A stretch of 64,000 nucleotides of DNA. It comes from Tubiluchus corallicola (Eukaryota > Priapulida > Priapulimorpha > Priapulimorphida > Tubiluchidae). The notes under the pieces are model-generated. The model saw only the letters and a program-made list of their open reading frames with translations. It made no database searches and was not told the DNA's origin. The DNA lies in assembly GCA_030141605.1 (NCBI GenBank), contig JAQGDQ010002404.1:4723-68722 (forward strand). Direction: 5' to 3'. Shown in pieces: positions 9,437 to 18,525 of the stretch; position 1 is the first letter of the stretch, and each line of letters begins with the position of its first letter. A program made the position numbers and the translations under genes.

Positions 9437-11398
9437 ATGGACAGAAATACAGTTACAGGATTAATCCTGATTATATCTATTCTGATATTGTTCGGTTATT
9501 TAAGCAGGCCTTCGCAGGAAGAGATTGCGGCACAGAGGAGAGCAGACTCGATTCGCATAGCGGAAATGGAAAGAGAGAGGCTGTTATCTGACTCCATGAG
9601 TTTACGGGAGAGGGAGTATGAGGTAAAAAGAGTGTTGTCTGAAGAGGGTAGTGGGGTGAGTGCCGGGCAGCCTAACGAAAATATTGATAATGCAGACCGT
9701 TATGGTGTGTTTGCGGCTTCGGCAAGTGGGAAAGAGAGATTCATCACTTTGGAAAACAACTTGATGAAGGTTTTGGTATCCAACAAGGGAGGCCGTGTCT
9801 ACTCTGTTGAGTTGAAAAACTACAAAGCCTACGATGGTAGTCCTCTGGTTCTTTTTAATGGTAGTAGTAATCGTTTTGGTCTGAACTTTTTTGCCCAGAA
9901 CAGGACTATACAGACTAATGATTTATATTTTAATCCTTTAGGCGGCAGTGCCTCTCTTGTGGTTGACGGGGCAGATGTGTCTGGCAGTAAAATGGGAAAT
10001 GAAAGCTACAACAGGGATAATCCTGGCGGGGAAAAGTCTTTGGTTATGAGGCTTGAAGTTGAGGGAGGGGGCTATATAGATTATACCTACACCATAAGTC
10101 ATAACTCTTATATGCTCGATTTTAATATTAATTCATCCAGGATAGAGCAACTTATGGGACGGGGTGTAGATGAAGTAAACCTTGTCTGGCAAGTGGAGGT
10201 ACCTGCTCAGGAGAGGGGGACAGATTTTGAACGAAGGTATGCGGGTGTCTATTACAAGCACTATCAGGATGAGGTTGATTATATTAAGAGCACGAAGAAT
10301 AATTCTGACAACATTAGTACTAAAGTGGAGTGGGTTGCGTTTAAAGATCAATTTTTTTCATCCGTTTTTATTGCTAAGGAGTTTTTTAAGAATGGGTCGG
10401 TAAAGCTTAGTATACCCGACGATAAAAACAGTCGCACCATTATGGATGCGTTAGCAGACATGGCTATTCCTTTTGGCGACAATAAAGCAACGAGCTATGC
10501 ATTTTATTTTGGCCCCAATGATTTTAGCATTTTTAAGGGGGTACAAGATGATGTTGACATGAGAAAACTGGTCTACCTTGGCTGGGGCTTTCTCAGATAT
10601 ATAAATCTATTGGTTATCAAGGTTTTTCATTTCTTTGAGGGGTTTGTTGGCAATTACGGAATTATTATACTGTTGCTGACTATTCTTATAAAGCTGATAC
10701 TTTTTCCGCTAACGTATAAGTCGTATATATCAACGGCAAGGATGAGGGTGTTGAAGCCCCAGATAGATGAGATAAACGCCAAGATACCGAAGGATAAGGC
10801 GATGGAGAGGCAGCAGGCAACCATGGCGCTGTACCGAAAGGCAGGGGTAAATCCTATGGGGGGATGTATTCCGCTACTGTTACAGATGCCTATATTGTTT
10901 GCAATGTTTCAGTTTTTCCCTGCTTCAATTGAGTTGAGACAGGAGAGCTTTTTATGGGCTCAGGATCTTTCGTCGTATGATGCAATAGTTGAGTGGAAGG
11001 GTAATATTCCTTTTATTACCAAATACTATGGTAACCATATAAGCCTGTTTTGTTTGCTGATGACTATAACCAATATTGTGTATAGTCGTATAAATCAGGA
11101 AATGTCCCAGTCGAGTCAGCAGATGCCTGGCATGAAGGGCATGATGTATATAATGCCGATAATGTTTTTGGTGTTTTTCAATAATTATGCATCTGGGCTA
11201 AGTTATTACTATTTCATATCGACACTTATCACAATTGGGCAAACAGTACTGATCCGTCGCTTTGTTGATGAGGGGGCTATTTTGGCAAAGCTAAATGCCA
11301 ATCAGAAGAAGCCCAGAAAGAAGTCAGGCTTTCAGAAGCGCCTTGAAGATATGGCTCGCGAGCGTAGTGCTACTGCCAAAAAGAGAAGAAAGAGGTAG
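9437..11398 (+). CDS. yidC: Membrane protein insertase YidC
   Basis: YidC inserts and folds inner-membrane proteins with or without the Sec translocon. The 653-residue protein has an N-terminal membrane anchor (about residues 5-23, GLILIISILILFGYLS), a long periplasmic beta-sandwich domain (residues about 95-370), and the conserved C-terminal 60KD_IMP domain with five membrane segments from about residue 395 (NYGIIILLLTILIKLILFPL, then MGGCIPLLLQMPILFAMFQF). The C-terminal tail is rich in Lys and Arg (KKPRKKSG, KKRRKR), typical of ribosome contact. This is the long Gram-negative form. It follows pyrG by 31 bp. Confidence 0.97.
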   Translation: MDRNTVTGLILIISILILFGYLSRPSQEEIAAQRRADSIRIAEMERERLLSDSMSLREREYEVKRVLSEEGSGVSAGQPNENIDNADRYGVFAASASGKERFITLENNLMKVLVSNKGGRVYSVELKNYKAYDGSPLVLFNGSSNRFGLNFFAQNRTIQTNDLYFNPLGGSASLVVDGADVSGSKMGNESYNRDNPGGEKSLVMRLEVEGGGYIDYTYTISHNSYMLDFNINSSRIEQLMGRGVDEVNLVWQVEVPAQERGTDFERRYAGVYYKHYQDEVDYIKSTKNNSDNISTKVEWVAFKDQFFSSVFIAKEFFKNGSVKLSIPDDKNSRTIMDALADMAIPFGDNKATSYAFYFGPNDFSIFKGVQDDVDMRKLVYLGWGFLRYINLLVIKVFHFFEGFVGNYGIIILLLTILIKLILFPLTYKSYISTARMRVLKPQIDEINAKIPKDKAMERQQATMALYRKAGVNPMGGCIPLLLQMPILFAMFQFFPASIELRQESFLWAQDLSSYDAIVEWKGNIPFITKYYGNHISLFCLLMTITNIVYSRINQEMSQSSQQMPGMKGMMYIMPIMFLVFFNNYASGLSYYYFISTLITIGQTVLIRRFVDEGAILAKLNANQKKPRKKSGFQKRLEDMARERSATAKKRRKR

Positions 11399-11485
11399 AG
11401 TTTTTTAGCCTTTGTGGATAGAGATATTCTATGGGCTTACAGTTTTATGAGATAGTGAGCACTATCTCATAAACTGTGTAAATAG

Positions 11486-11517
11486 AAAATGCCGAGGGTT
11501 GCAACCCTCGGCATTTT
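11486..11517 (+). terminator. Perfect 32-nt palindrome just inside the IS256 left end
   Basis: AAAATGCCGAGGG reads into its own complement with no loop mismatch and is followed by T residues on both strands, so it looks like a bidirectional intrinsic terminator. It lies 29 bp upstream of the transposase start and would block transcription entering from outside. The same structure is at 19804-19835 in copy B. Confidence 0.75.
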
Positions 11518-11546
11518 TTTGTTTAATTTTAAAACTTTAGACAGTA

Positions 11547-12741
11547 ATGAAAAAAGAAGATTTATTAAATGATGATTTCCTTGAACAGTTTAATTCAGGG
11601 GAAGAGCTCAATGGTTTTTTACAAGAGCTCCAAAAACGAGGCATTGAAAAGATGCTTGAAGGAGAACTCGATGGTCATTTAGGCTATGATAAGAATCAAA
11701 AATCGGATAATCAGAATGCCCGCAATGGCTATTCAGAGAAGAGAGTCCGAACCACTCTGGGAGAATCCAACATTCAGGTTCCCCGAGACCGTGATGCTTC
11801 GTTTAATCCGATGATTGTACCCAAAGGAGGGAACATGGTCGATGGCTTAGAGAATATCATTGTTTCGTTTTATGCTAAAGGAATGAGTAATAGCGATATT
11901 GAAGAGCAAATTCGGGAGCTATACGGTTTTGAAGTTTCCACATCCACCATATCAAGGATTACCGATTCAGTCACCAACGACATTGTAGCGTGGCAGAACC
12001 GACCTCTGGAAACTGTATACCTAATTGTTTGGATGGATGGCATTGTATTTAAAGTGCGGGAGAACTCTAAGGTCGTCAACAAAACCGTTTACATTGCCGT
12101 AGGACTTCGCAGAGATGGGAAAAAAGAGGTTCTTGGCTTATGGTTGGGCAAGAGTGAGTCCGCTGCCTTTTGGATGAACGTACTTACCGATATGAAAGCC
12201 CGTGGAGTTAACGATATTCTGATTACGGCAACAGATAACTTGAATGGCTTTACAGATACTATCCGAACTGTTTTCCCTGAATCTAAAACACAAATATGTG
12301 TTGTTCATCAAATCCGTAACGCAAGCAGATACGTGGTTTGGAAAGATAAAAAGGCATTTACAAAAGATATGAAGCAAATCTAATGCCCCTACAAAAGAGG
12401 CTGCAAAAGCAGCTTTAGAAGATTTTGCAGCAGCTTGGGAGGATAAATACTCTTACGCAATTAAAAGCTGGCGAGACAACTGGGAAGACCTAACAGTATT
12501 CTTTGAGTTTCCGCTGGAAATCATAAAGATAATTTATACAACCAACCTGATTGAGAATCTCAACGGAAAAATCAGAAAATACACAAAAAACAAACTTTCA
12601 TTCCCGTCAGACCAGGCTGTAATGAAATCTGTATTTTTGGCAACCAGAGAAGCAACTAAAAAATGGTCAATGCCAATCAGAAACTGGGGCATTGTCTTGA
12701 ATCAGTTCTTAGTTATATTTGAAAAAAGGGTCCAGCTATAA
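11547..12741 (+). pseudogene. IS256-family transposase, frameshifted
   Basis: This is the mutator-type (Transposase_mut) DDE transposase of copy A. It matches the intact 398-residue protein of copy B for 278 codons and then stops at TAA 12381-12383. At that point the sequence reads CAAATCTAATGCCCCTAC where copy B has CAAATCTATAACGCCCATAC, a net loss of 2 bp with nearby substitutions. The remaining frame is open to 12741 and still encodes the C-terminal region ([12 protein letters not shown]). The truncated product keeps the first Asp (WMDGIVFK) and second Asp (TATDNLNGF) but lacks the catalytic Glu region. Confidence 0.9.
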
Positions 12742-12828
12742 ATAGCCAAACCCTCGGTATTTTTTTAGTTTACACACTTTGTGAAACAGTGTCAGATAGT
12801 GCTAGATAGTGCTTTTTTTGGAGTTTCG

Positions 12829-13326
12829 CTATTTTTCAGGCTGGCTTTTAAACTCGCGCTTCAGGTTGATCATTTTTATAGCTGTAATGGCAGCTTCGTC
12901 TCCTTTATTTCCCAATATGCCGCCGGCGCGATCCATTGCCTGTTGCTGGTTGTCGGTTGTAAGCACTCCAAAAATAACAGGGGTATTACTGTTTAAGTTC
13001 ACCTGCATGGCTCCTTGCGTAACACCTTGGCATACAAAGTCGAAGTGGCTGGTTTCTCCACGAATTACACAGCCCAGCAATATAATGGCATCAACATTGG
13101 TATATTTTGCGAAAAACTGACCTCCCAATGCCAACTCAAAACTGCCCGGAACATGTTTAATTATAATATTATCATCACCAATACTACTCTTTTTTAGCGT
13201 TTTCACCGCTCCTTTTAAAAGGGCACCGGTAACTTCGCTGTTCCATTCTGATACAACTATGCCAAATGTCATAAGTTCGATGTCCGGCACGGATTGTATC
13301 TCGGTAGACTTGCCTTTTGTAACCAT
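12829..13326 (-). CDS. ribH: 6,7-dimethyl-8-ribityllumazine synthase
   Basis: RibH condenses 5-amino-6-ribitylamino-uracil with dihydroxybutanone phosphate to make lumazine, the step before riboflavin, and assembles into 5- or 60-subunit shells in the cytoplasm. The 165-residue protein has the substrate-binding signatures FGIVVSEWN, VPGSFELALG, the catalytic-loop motif GCVIRGETSHFDFVC and FGVLTTDNQQQAMDRAG. Length is typical. It lies downstream of the TPR gene in the same direction with a 91-bp gap, a pairing common in Bacteroidota. Its 3' end is only 27 bp from the target duplication of the IS256 copy A, so that insertion just missed the gene. Confidence 0.96.
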   Translation of the reverse strand: MVTKGKSTEIQSVPDIELMTFGIVVSEWNSEVTGALLKGAVKTLKKSSIGDDNIIIKHVPGSFELALGGQFFAKYTNVDAIILLGCVIRGETSHFDFVCQGVTQGAMQVNLNSNTPVIFGVLTTDNQQQAMDRAGGILGNKGDEAAITAIKMINLKREFKSQPEK

Positions 13327-13417
13327 ATTAAGAGTGTTTTTGTGTAATAGTAATCTCTCTCTTTCCCCATTTTGTTCCAGAGGGGGCCCTGTTGATATGG
13401 TATGGTAAGTTTCCGGA

Positions 13418-14113
13418 TTACTTGCTTAGCATAATATTGGTGCGTGCAATATATTTGTCTATATGCCTTCCTTCTGCAGAGTCGGGGTATTTATCCCTGA
13501 TCTGTTCGTACGCCATCAGCGCTTTTTGCAGGTTGCCAATCTCCTTATATGTTACAGCAGCTTTCATCAAATAGATAGGAGAGGTGAGCTTATTATCGCT
13601 TTGTGTGGCAGCCTCCATATATAGTTTTGCTGCTTTTTCATATTCACCTATTTCGGAGTATGCATCTCCTGTAGCACCTTTTGCAACAGGTCCCAAAAGC
13701 TTATCTTTTGTGTGAAATTTTTCCAGAAATTCAATAGCGTCTTCAAACTGTCCGAGGCGCAGGAATGAAATTCCTGTGTAGTATAGCGCCAGTTTTCCTG
13801 ATTTTGTATTGCCAAAGTCATCTATGATATCAAGAAATCCCGGATAATTACCATCGCCGTTAATAGCGAGGTCAAGCGAATCTTTGCTGAAGTATCGTTC
13901 GGCAACAAACATTTGCTCACTGGCAGTTTTTTGGCGAGGAAGGGTGTAGAAACGGTGTGTAGATATTAAAATCACCACTGCTGCAACTACTATCACTAAT
14001 ACAGCCGTGATGGCTTTCCTATACTTTTCAAAGAGCTGTTCCGCGGAAGTTAGTGCACTTTCAACCTCTTGTAAGTTGGTGTCAATTTTACTTTTTTTGC
14101 TTGCTTTGCTCAT
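13418..14113 (-). CDS. Membrane-anchored tetratricopeptide repeat protein
   Basis: This 231-residue protein has a short cytoplasmic N-terminus (MSKASKKSKIDTNLQEVE), one membrane segment at about residues 35-57 (AITAVLVIVVAAVVILIST), and several TPR helices outside (for example LALYYTGISFLRLGQFEDAI and GDAYSEIGEYEKAAKLYMEA). The topology resembles the YfgM/YbgF-like envelope TPR proteins, which help chaperone or coordinate exported proteins, but a specific function cannot be assigned. ATG 14113 is preferred over an upstream in-frame ATG at 14197, since the intervening residues are not family-like and a promoter box overlaps them. It is upstream of ribH. Confidence 0.85.
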   Translation of the reverse strand: MSKASKKSKIDTNLQEVESALTSAEQLFEKYRKAITAVLVIVVAAVVILISTHRFYTLPRQKTASEQMFVAERYFSKDSLDLAINGDGNYPGFLDIIDDFGNTKSGKLALYYTGISFLRLGQFEDAIEFLEKFHTKDKLLGPVAKGATGDAYSEIGEYEKAAKLYMEAATQSDNKLTSPIYLMKAAVTYKEIGNLQKALMAYEQIRDKYPDSAEGRHIDKYIARTNIMLSK

Positions 14114-14154
14114 ATTCTGATTCAAATACTTTTTTAAAATAGTTGTGATAGGGA

Positions 14155-14162
14155 CAAAAGTA
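14155..14162 (-). promoter_or_regulatory. Possible promoter of the TPR-ribH unit; divergent gap 14114-14585
   Basis: The minus strand reads TACTTTTG, which fits TAnnTTTG, 42 nt before the TPR start codon. A clear -33 box is lacking. The rest of this 472-bp divergent gap toward recF holds no gene I can support. Confidence 0.4.
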
Positions 14163-14585
14163 TATCTTTTTGCCGAACAGATTTCTATTTTTTCCATATA
14201 ATTTTACGGAGCTACCAGATTGAAAATAAAGTTTTAAATATGTTTATTTAAAAAGAGCCCTTTGCAAGGCGAAATATTTTGACTCTGATTTAGGAAAAAT
14301 TGAATAATAAATCACTCCTTGTCACTGCGAATTATGGGATTGGTGAAATATAAATTGGTGAAAAGATGGGTTTTACAAAGAGTCTCTCAATGGGCGATAT
14401 CATAGTCGCGGTACGAGATGGTGAGATAGCGAGGGTAACGGACAGCTGGCGCAGCTTAATACTTATTGATAAGTTCCTGATAAGAAAAATATGGGTATAT
14501 TGCCGAAAGCGGTTATTTTTGGCCAAAATGTATAGATGTAAGGTTTAGCTTTTGTTGCTCAACACTGGAAATTATCATTGTTTTT

Positions 14586-15692
14586 ATGCATATAAGTGAG
14601 TTATCTGTTGTCAATTACAAAAATATTACTGAAGCCAGGCTACAGCTTTCTTCAAAGCTGAATTGCTTTATTGGTAATAACGGAGTTGGCAAGACCAATC
14701 TTCTTGATTGTATCTACTACCTTTCGTTTTGCAGGAGTTATTTCAACGCTTCCGATATTTACAATATAAAGCATGGGGAGGAGTTTTTTATTCTGCAGGG
14801 TAGGTACATGAAGGGAGAGGATGGGGAAGAGGAGGTACATTGCGGGTTGAAGAGGGGGCAGAGGAAGAGGTTTCGCCGCAATAAGAAGGAGTATCAGAGG
14901 CTATTGGAGCATATTGGTGTATTGCCACTTGTCATGGTTTCCCCATCCGATGTACAGCTTATTCTTGGAGGAAGCGAGGAGCGCAGAAAGTTTATGGACA
15001 ATGTGATATCCCAGTCTGACCGTACCTACCTTAGTTGGCTGGTGAGGTATAATAGAGCTGTTTTGCAGAGGAACAGCCTACTTAAACATTTTGCAAAGAA
15101 TCATGTTTTTGACGCAGCTGGCTTGGAGGTGTGGGATGAGCAGCTTGTAGCTTTTGGAGAAAAGATATATAAAAAGAGAACAGAGTTTCTTTCGGATTTA
15201 TTACCGGTATTTCAGAAGTATTACCAGCTTGTTTCTAAGGGAGGTGAAGAGGTCTCTCTTAAATATTTATCACAACTGGAGAGTGGCGGGTTCAGGGACA
15301 TGTTGAGAGAGGCTCTTCCTAAAGACAGGATATTGCAATATACTTCAACGGGAGTCCACAAGGATGACTTGGATTTAAAACTGGGTGGTTACCCCATAAA
15401 AAAGCTGGGTTCACAGGGTCAAAAAAAGACATATCTTATTTCGTTGAAATTGGCGCAGTTTGAGTTTATAAGCTCGGTGAGTGGGGCAAAGCCTATACTG
15501 CTTTTGGATGATATTTTCGATAAGCTTGACAGTGAAAGAGTAGAGCAGATTGTAAGCCTTGTCTCCGGAAACACCTTCGGGCAGATATTTATTACTGATA
15601 CAAATAGAGAGCATCTTGACAGTATTATATCCAGCTCGTTGGACGATTACAAGATATTTAATGTTACAGGCAGCGGGGTAGTTAGTGGTTGA
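14586..15692 (+). CDS. recF: DNA replication and repair protein RecF
   Basis: RecF is an SMC-like ATPase that loads RecA at single-strand gaps together with RecO and RecR. The 368-residue protein has the Walker A motif GNNGVGKTN at residues 30-38, the ABC-type signature region (LGSQGQKKTYLISLKLAQ) and Walker B (ILLLDDIFDKLDSERV). Length and order of motifs are normal. The stop codon overlaps the region where the DUF721 frame begins, and the two genes are a usual pair. The divergently transcribed TPR-ribH unit is also a common neighbour in Bacteroidota. Confidence 0.97.
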   Translation: MHISELSVVNYKNITEARLQLSSKLNCFIGNNGVGKTNLLDCIYYLSFCRSYFNASDIYNIKHGEEFFILQGRYMKGEDGEEEVHCGLKRGQRKRFRRNKKEYQRLLEHIGVLPLVMVSPSDVQLILGGSEERRKFMDNVISQSDRTYLSWLVRYNRAVLQRNSLLKHFAKNHVFDAAGLEVWDEQLVAFGEKIYKKRTEFLSDLLPVFQKYYQLVSKGGEEVSLKYLSQLESGGFRDMLREALPKDRILQYTSTGVHKDDLDLKLGGYPIKKLGSQGQKKTYLISLKLAQFEFISSVSGAKPILLLDDIFDKLDSERVEQIVSLVSGNTFGQIFITDTNREHLDSIISSSLDDYKIFNVTGSGVVSG

Positions 15693-15712
15693 ATACAAAA
15701 AATGTATTGAAA

Positions 15713-16003
15713 ATGCGCAGGAATAAAGCGGTGAAGTTTGGTAATGTTATGAAGGATCTCTTAAAAGAGACTGGAATAGAGGAGAAGCTATCTGATGCCA
15801 GGAGTGTGAGCGCGTGGAGTGAGGTGGTAGGAGAGGTTATTGTAAAGGCAACAAGGAGTATTTATATTAGGAATGGTGTACTCTATGTGCATCTCTCTTC
15901 TTCAGTGGTACGGAATGAACTGTTTATGATGCGACAAAGAATAATAAGTGATATAAACAGCAAGCCCGGTGTAAGCAAGATAAAGGCAATAGTTTTGAAG
16001 TAG
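15713..16003 (+). CDS. DUF721 (DciA-like) protein
   Basis: The 96-residue basic protein (MRRNKAVKFGNVMKDLLKET) has the DUF721 pattern: W in VSAWSEVVGE, then a core of strands (YIRNGVLYVHLSSSVVRNEL) and a terminal KIKAIVLK. The DUF721 family includes DciA, the ancestral loader of the replicative helicase, which fits a place next to recF, though this short form has not been tested here. The frame is open from a TTG overlapping the recF stop, but ATG 15713 was preferred because the residues before it are not conserved-looking. Confidence 0.8.
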   Translation: MRRNKAVKFGNVMKDLLKETGIEEKLSDARSVSAWSEVVGEVIVKATRSIYIRNGVLYVHLSSSVVRNELFMMRQRIISDINSKPGVSKIKAIVLK

Positions 16004-16091
16004 GTGCGGAGGCAGAGGGTATAGTGTACCTTTCGGTGTTTTATTAGAGGCAGCAAACAAGTATAGTAGATGGGTGTTTTAAAGGATATAT

Positions 16092-18494
16092 ATGGATAAT
16101 GGTGTGAGAAAAGTTGGTGTTCTTCGTTTTATTATTTTGCTTCCCCTGTTTTTGGGAGCGCTGATAATTGTAGTTTTTTTTTCATGTGTCGGCCGTGGAG
16201 GGAGGAGTACCGGGCATACTGAGCCTGATGTTTATGCAGGATCGGAAAGCTGTAAAGAGTGTCATGAGGAGTTTTACCGCCTGTGGTCGACATCGCACCA
16301 TGGTAAAGCGATGCAGCCGCTAGATGAGAGTTTTACTTCCGACAAGGTTCCCGAGATGAGAGAGTGGCAAGAGGTTGAGGGTGGGGAGTTTAGGATAGTG
16401 AAGCGCGAAGGGAAGTTATTATATGAGGAGCGTACCGGAGATAGTATTAACGTTTATGAGGCTGTTCATGCTATGGGTGGCAAGAATATTTTCTATTTTC
16501 TTACACCACTGGATAAGGGTAGGCTACAGGTGCTACCTTTGGCTTATGACCTTAATCGGGAAGAGTGGTACAATACCCAGGAGAGTGCTGTCAGGCACTT
16601 TGTAGAGGTAGTGGAAGATGAGGCACTACCGTGGAAGCATTATCTGTATACGTTTAATACAACTTGTCACAGCTGTCACGTTAGCCAGCTGGAAAATAAT
16701 TATGATCTGGAGTCCGGCACCTATTTTACTACATGGAGGGAACCCGGTATCAACTGTGAGGCGTGTCATGGCCCGTCAAGGGAGCATGTCGATGTTTTTC
16801 GCAATGCGAAGGATGGAGAGCATCCTGATGACTGGAAGATATTGTTGACATCAAAGTTTACAACGGAGCAGCACAATTCGACATGTTCATCATGCCATGC
16901 GAAAATGTCGCCGGTTACAGCCCATTATCAGCCGGGTGAGGAGTTTTACGATCATTTTAATCTTGTAACCCTAGACAATATTGATTATTACCCCGACGGT
17001 CGTGATCTGGGCGAGAATTATACTTACACGAGCTGGAGTCAGAGCCCTTGTGTTCAGGCAGGAGCGGAGTTTCATTGTGTTACGTGTCACACCTCATCGG
17101 GGCGTTATCGTTTTGCCGAGGAGGACCACAATAATGCATGTATGCCGTGTCATCAAAGTAAGGTGGAGAATATAGAGGCTCATTCATACCATCCGGCAGA
17201 TAGTAAGGCGGGGCAGTGTGTGGCGTGCCACATGCCAAAGACCGAGTTTGCCAGAATGGTGCGTAGCGATCACTCTATGCGTCCGCCTATGCCTGCCGCA
17301 AGTGTTGAATTTGGTTCCCCAAACGCGTGTAATATTTGTCATGAAGGCAGAGATGCTGCTTGGGCAGACAGGGTGGTGCGTAAGCGGTATAAAAAGGATT
17401 ATCAGGCTTCGGTGGTTTATGTTGGTAAGCTGATAAAGGAGGCGAGAGATAATGATTTTAGCAGGGTAGGGGAGATGCTGAGCTATATAAAAGAGAATGC
17501 AGACAAGGAGGTGTACACAGCGTCGTTAATAAGGTTGGTTGCCCGCGCTACTGATGATAGCAAGTGGGATGTTTTCAGGGATATGCTGTCTGCTGCCGAG
17601 TCGCCACTGGTTAGGATAGCTGCTGCTGAGGGGCTTGCTTCCGATTTTTCGCCGAAAAGTAAAAGTGTACTGTTAAGAGCATTAGATGACAGATATATGG
17701 CTGTGCGCATGGCTGCTATTTCATCATTAACACTTTACCCCCGAAGCTCTTTTTCACGGGCGGAGCTTTTAAAGCTTACTCCTTGTTTTGAGGATTATGA
17801 GGAGTTGCTTACTGCACGTATTGACGAGTGGTCGGCACACTATAATCTGGGTAACTTTTATACTCAGCAGGAGCGGTTTGATGAAGCGCTGTCTGCTTAC
17901 AATATTTCGGCTGGGTTAAATCCGGAAGCGGTGCCTTCATTAGTGAATGCGGGATATGTTTATGGTCTGGTTGGCGACTACGCCACAGCAGAAAAGAGGC
18001 TTGTACAGGCTCTTGTGGTTGCTCCTGATAATGAGGCTGCAAATCTTAACTATGCCCTTTTGCTGGGTGAGCAGGGACGCATGGGTGAGGCTGAGACTGT
18101 ATATCGCAAGCTTATGGAGATAAACCCCAAGTCGGTTACTGCCGCATACAACCTTGCCGTTATTCTATCCAAACAGAACATAGATGAGGCTCTGGTCTTT
18201 AGCGAGCTTGCTGCCCGGCATGATTCGGACAACAGTCGTTACAGCTATACATACGCCTATTTCCTTTTGCAGGCCAATAAAGGTTTGGAGGCTGAGAAGG
18301 TATTGCTACAGCTGATAAGCGATTTTCCGGATTATGGAGACGCGTATGCGCTGCTTGCCAACTACTATCTGGAATCCGGTAGTGTAGACAAGGCAAAGAG
18401 TGTCTATACTAAAGCGTTGGAAGAGCAGAGTATTCCTGAAAGTGTAAAGCAGGCATTTGCTCGTAGCTTATTGCAGCTTAACGGTAGCAGGTAA
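16092..18494 (+). CDS. Octaheme c-type cytochrome with HEAT-like and TPR domains (lipoprotein)
   Basis: This 800-residue protein is probably an exported lipoprotein: one membrane segment (residues about 10-30) ends in a lipobox-like FFSC with Cys32. It has eight CxxCH heme-binding motifs, starting at residues 54, 192, 222, 265, 329, 350, 376 and 413 (CKECH, CHSCH, CEACH, CSSCH, CVTCH, CMPCH, CVACH, CNICH). The spacing resembles cytochrome c554-like multiheme proteins. Residues about 430-590 look like HEAT repeats (ASLIRLVARATDDSKWDVF, AVRMAAISSLTLYP), and about 590-795 are TPRs. The likely role is periplasmic electron transfer with a built-in protein docking surface; substrate is unknown. No biogenesis genes or reductase are adjacent, and it is upstream of an intact IS256 copy. 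I do not recognise a named family member. Confidence 0.85.
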   Translation: MDNGVRKVGVLRFIILLPLFLGALIIVVFFSCVGRGGRSTGHTEPDVYAGSESCKECHEEFYRLWSTSHHGKAMQPLDESFTSDKVPEMREWQEVEGGEFRIVKREGKLLYEERTGDSINVYEAVHAMGGKNIFYFLTPLDKGRLQVLPLAYDLNREEWYNTQESAVRHFVEVVEDEALPWKHYLYTFNTTCHSCHVSQLENNYDLESGTYFTTWREPGINCEACHGPSREHVDVFRNAKDGEHPDDWKILLTSKFTTEQHNSTCSSCHAKMSPVTAHYQPGEEFYDHFNLVTLDNIDYYPDGRDLGENYTYTSWSQSPCVQAGAEFHCVTCHTSSGRYRFAEEDHNNACMPCHQSKVENIEAHSYHPADSKAGQCVACHMPKTEFARMVRSDHSMRPPMPAASVEFGSPNACNICHEGRDAAWADRVVRKRYKKDYQASVVYVGKLIKEARDNDFSRVGEMLSYIKENADKEVYTASLIRLVARATDDSKWDVFRDMLSAAESPLVRIAAAEGLASDFSPKSKSVLLRALDDRYMAVRMAAISSLTLYPRSSFSRAELLKLTPCFEDYEELLTARIDEWSAHYNLGNFYTQQERFDEALSAYNISAGLNPEAVPSLVNAGYVYGLVGDYATAEKRLVQALVVAPDNEAANLNYALLLGEQGRMGEAETVYRKLMEINPKSVTAAYNLAVILSKQNIDEALVFSELAARHDSDNSRYSYTYAYFLLQANKGLEAEKVLLQLISDFPDYGDAYALLANYYLESGSVDKAKSVYTKALEEQSIPESVKQAFARSLLQLNGSR

Positions 18495-18525
18495 TAACGA
18501 GCTCTTCGCAAAGTTCACGTTTTAT

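Larger units (their letters stand above)
11458..12793 (+). mobile_element. IS256-family insertion sequence, copy A (inactive)
   Basis: The element is 1336 bp. The terminal inverted repeats begin AGCACTATCTCATAAAC on the left and, as reverse complement, GACACTGTTTCACAAAG on the right. It is flanked by a perfect 8-bp target duplication AGATAGTG (11450-11457 and 12794-12801), the size expected for IS256. It is nearly identical to copy B at 18526-19863 in the opposite orientation but is 2 bp shorter, because of a deletion inside the transposase gene. Subterminal sequences also form inverted repeats (CCGAGGGT on the left, ACCCTCGG on the right). Confidence 0.92.

Noticed and set aside
14366-14548. 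60-codon plus-strand frame before recF
   Set aside because: No ribosome-binding site, no family likeness, and an equally long frame exists on the other strand.
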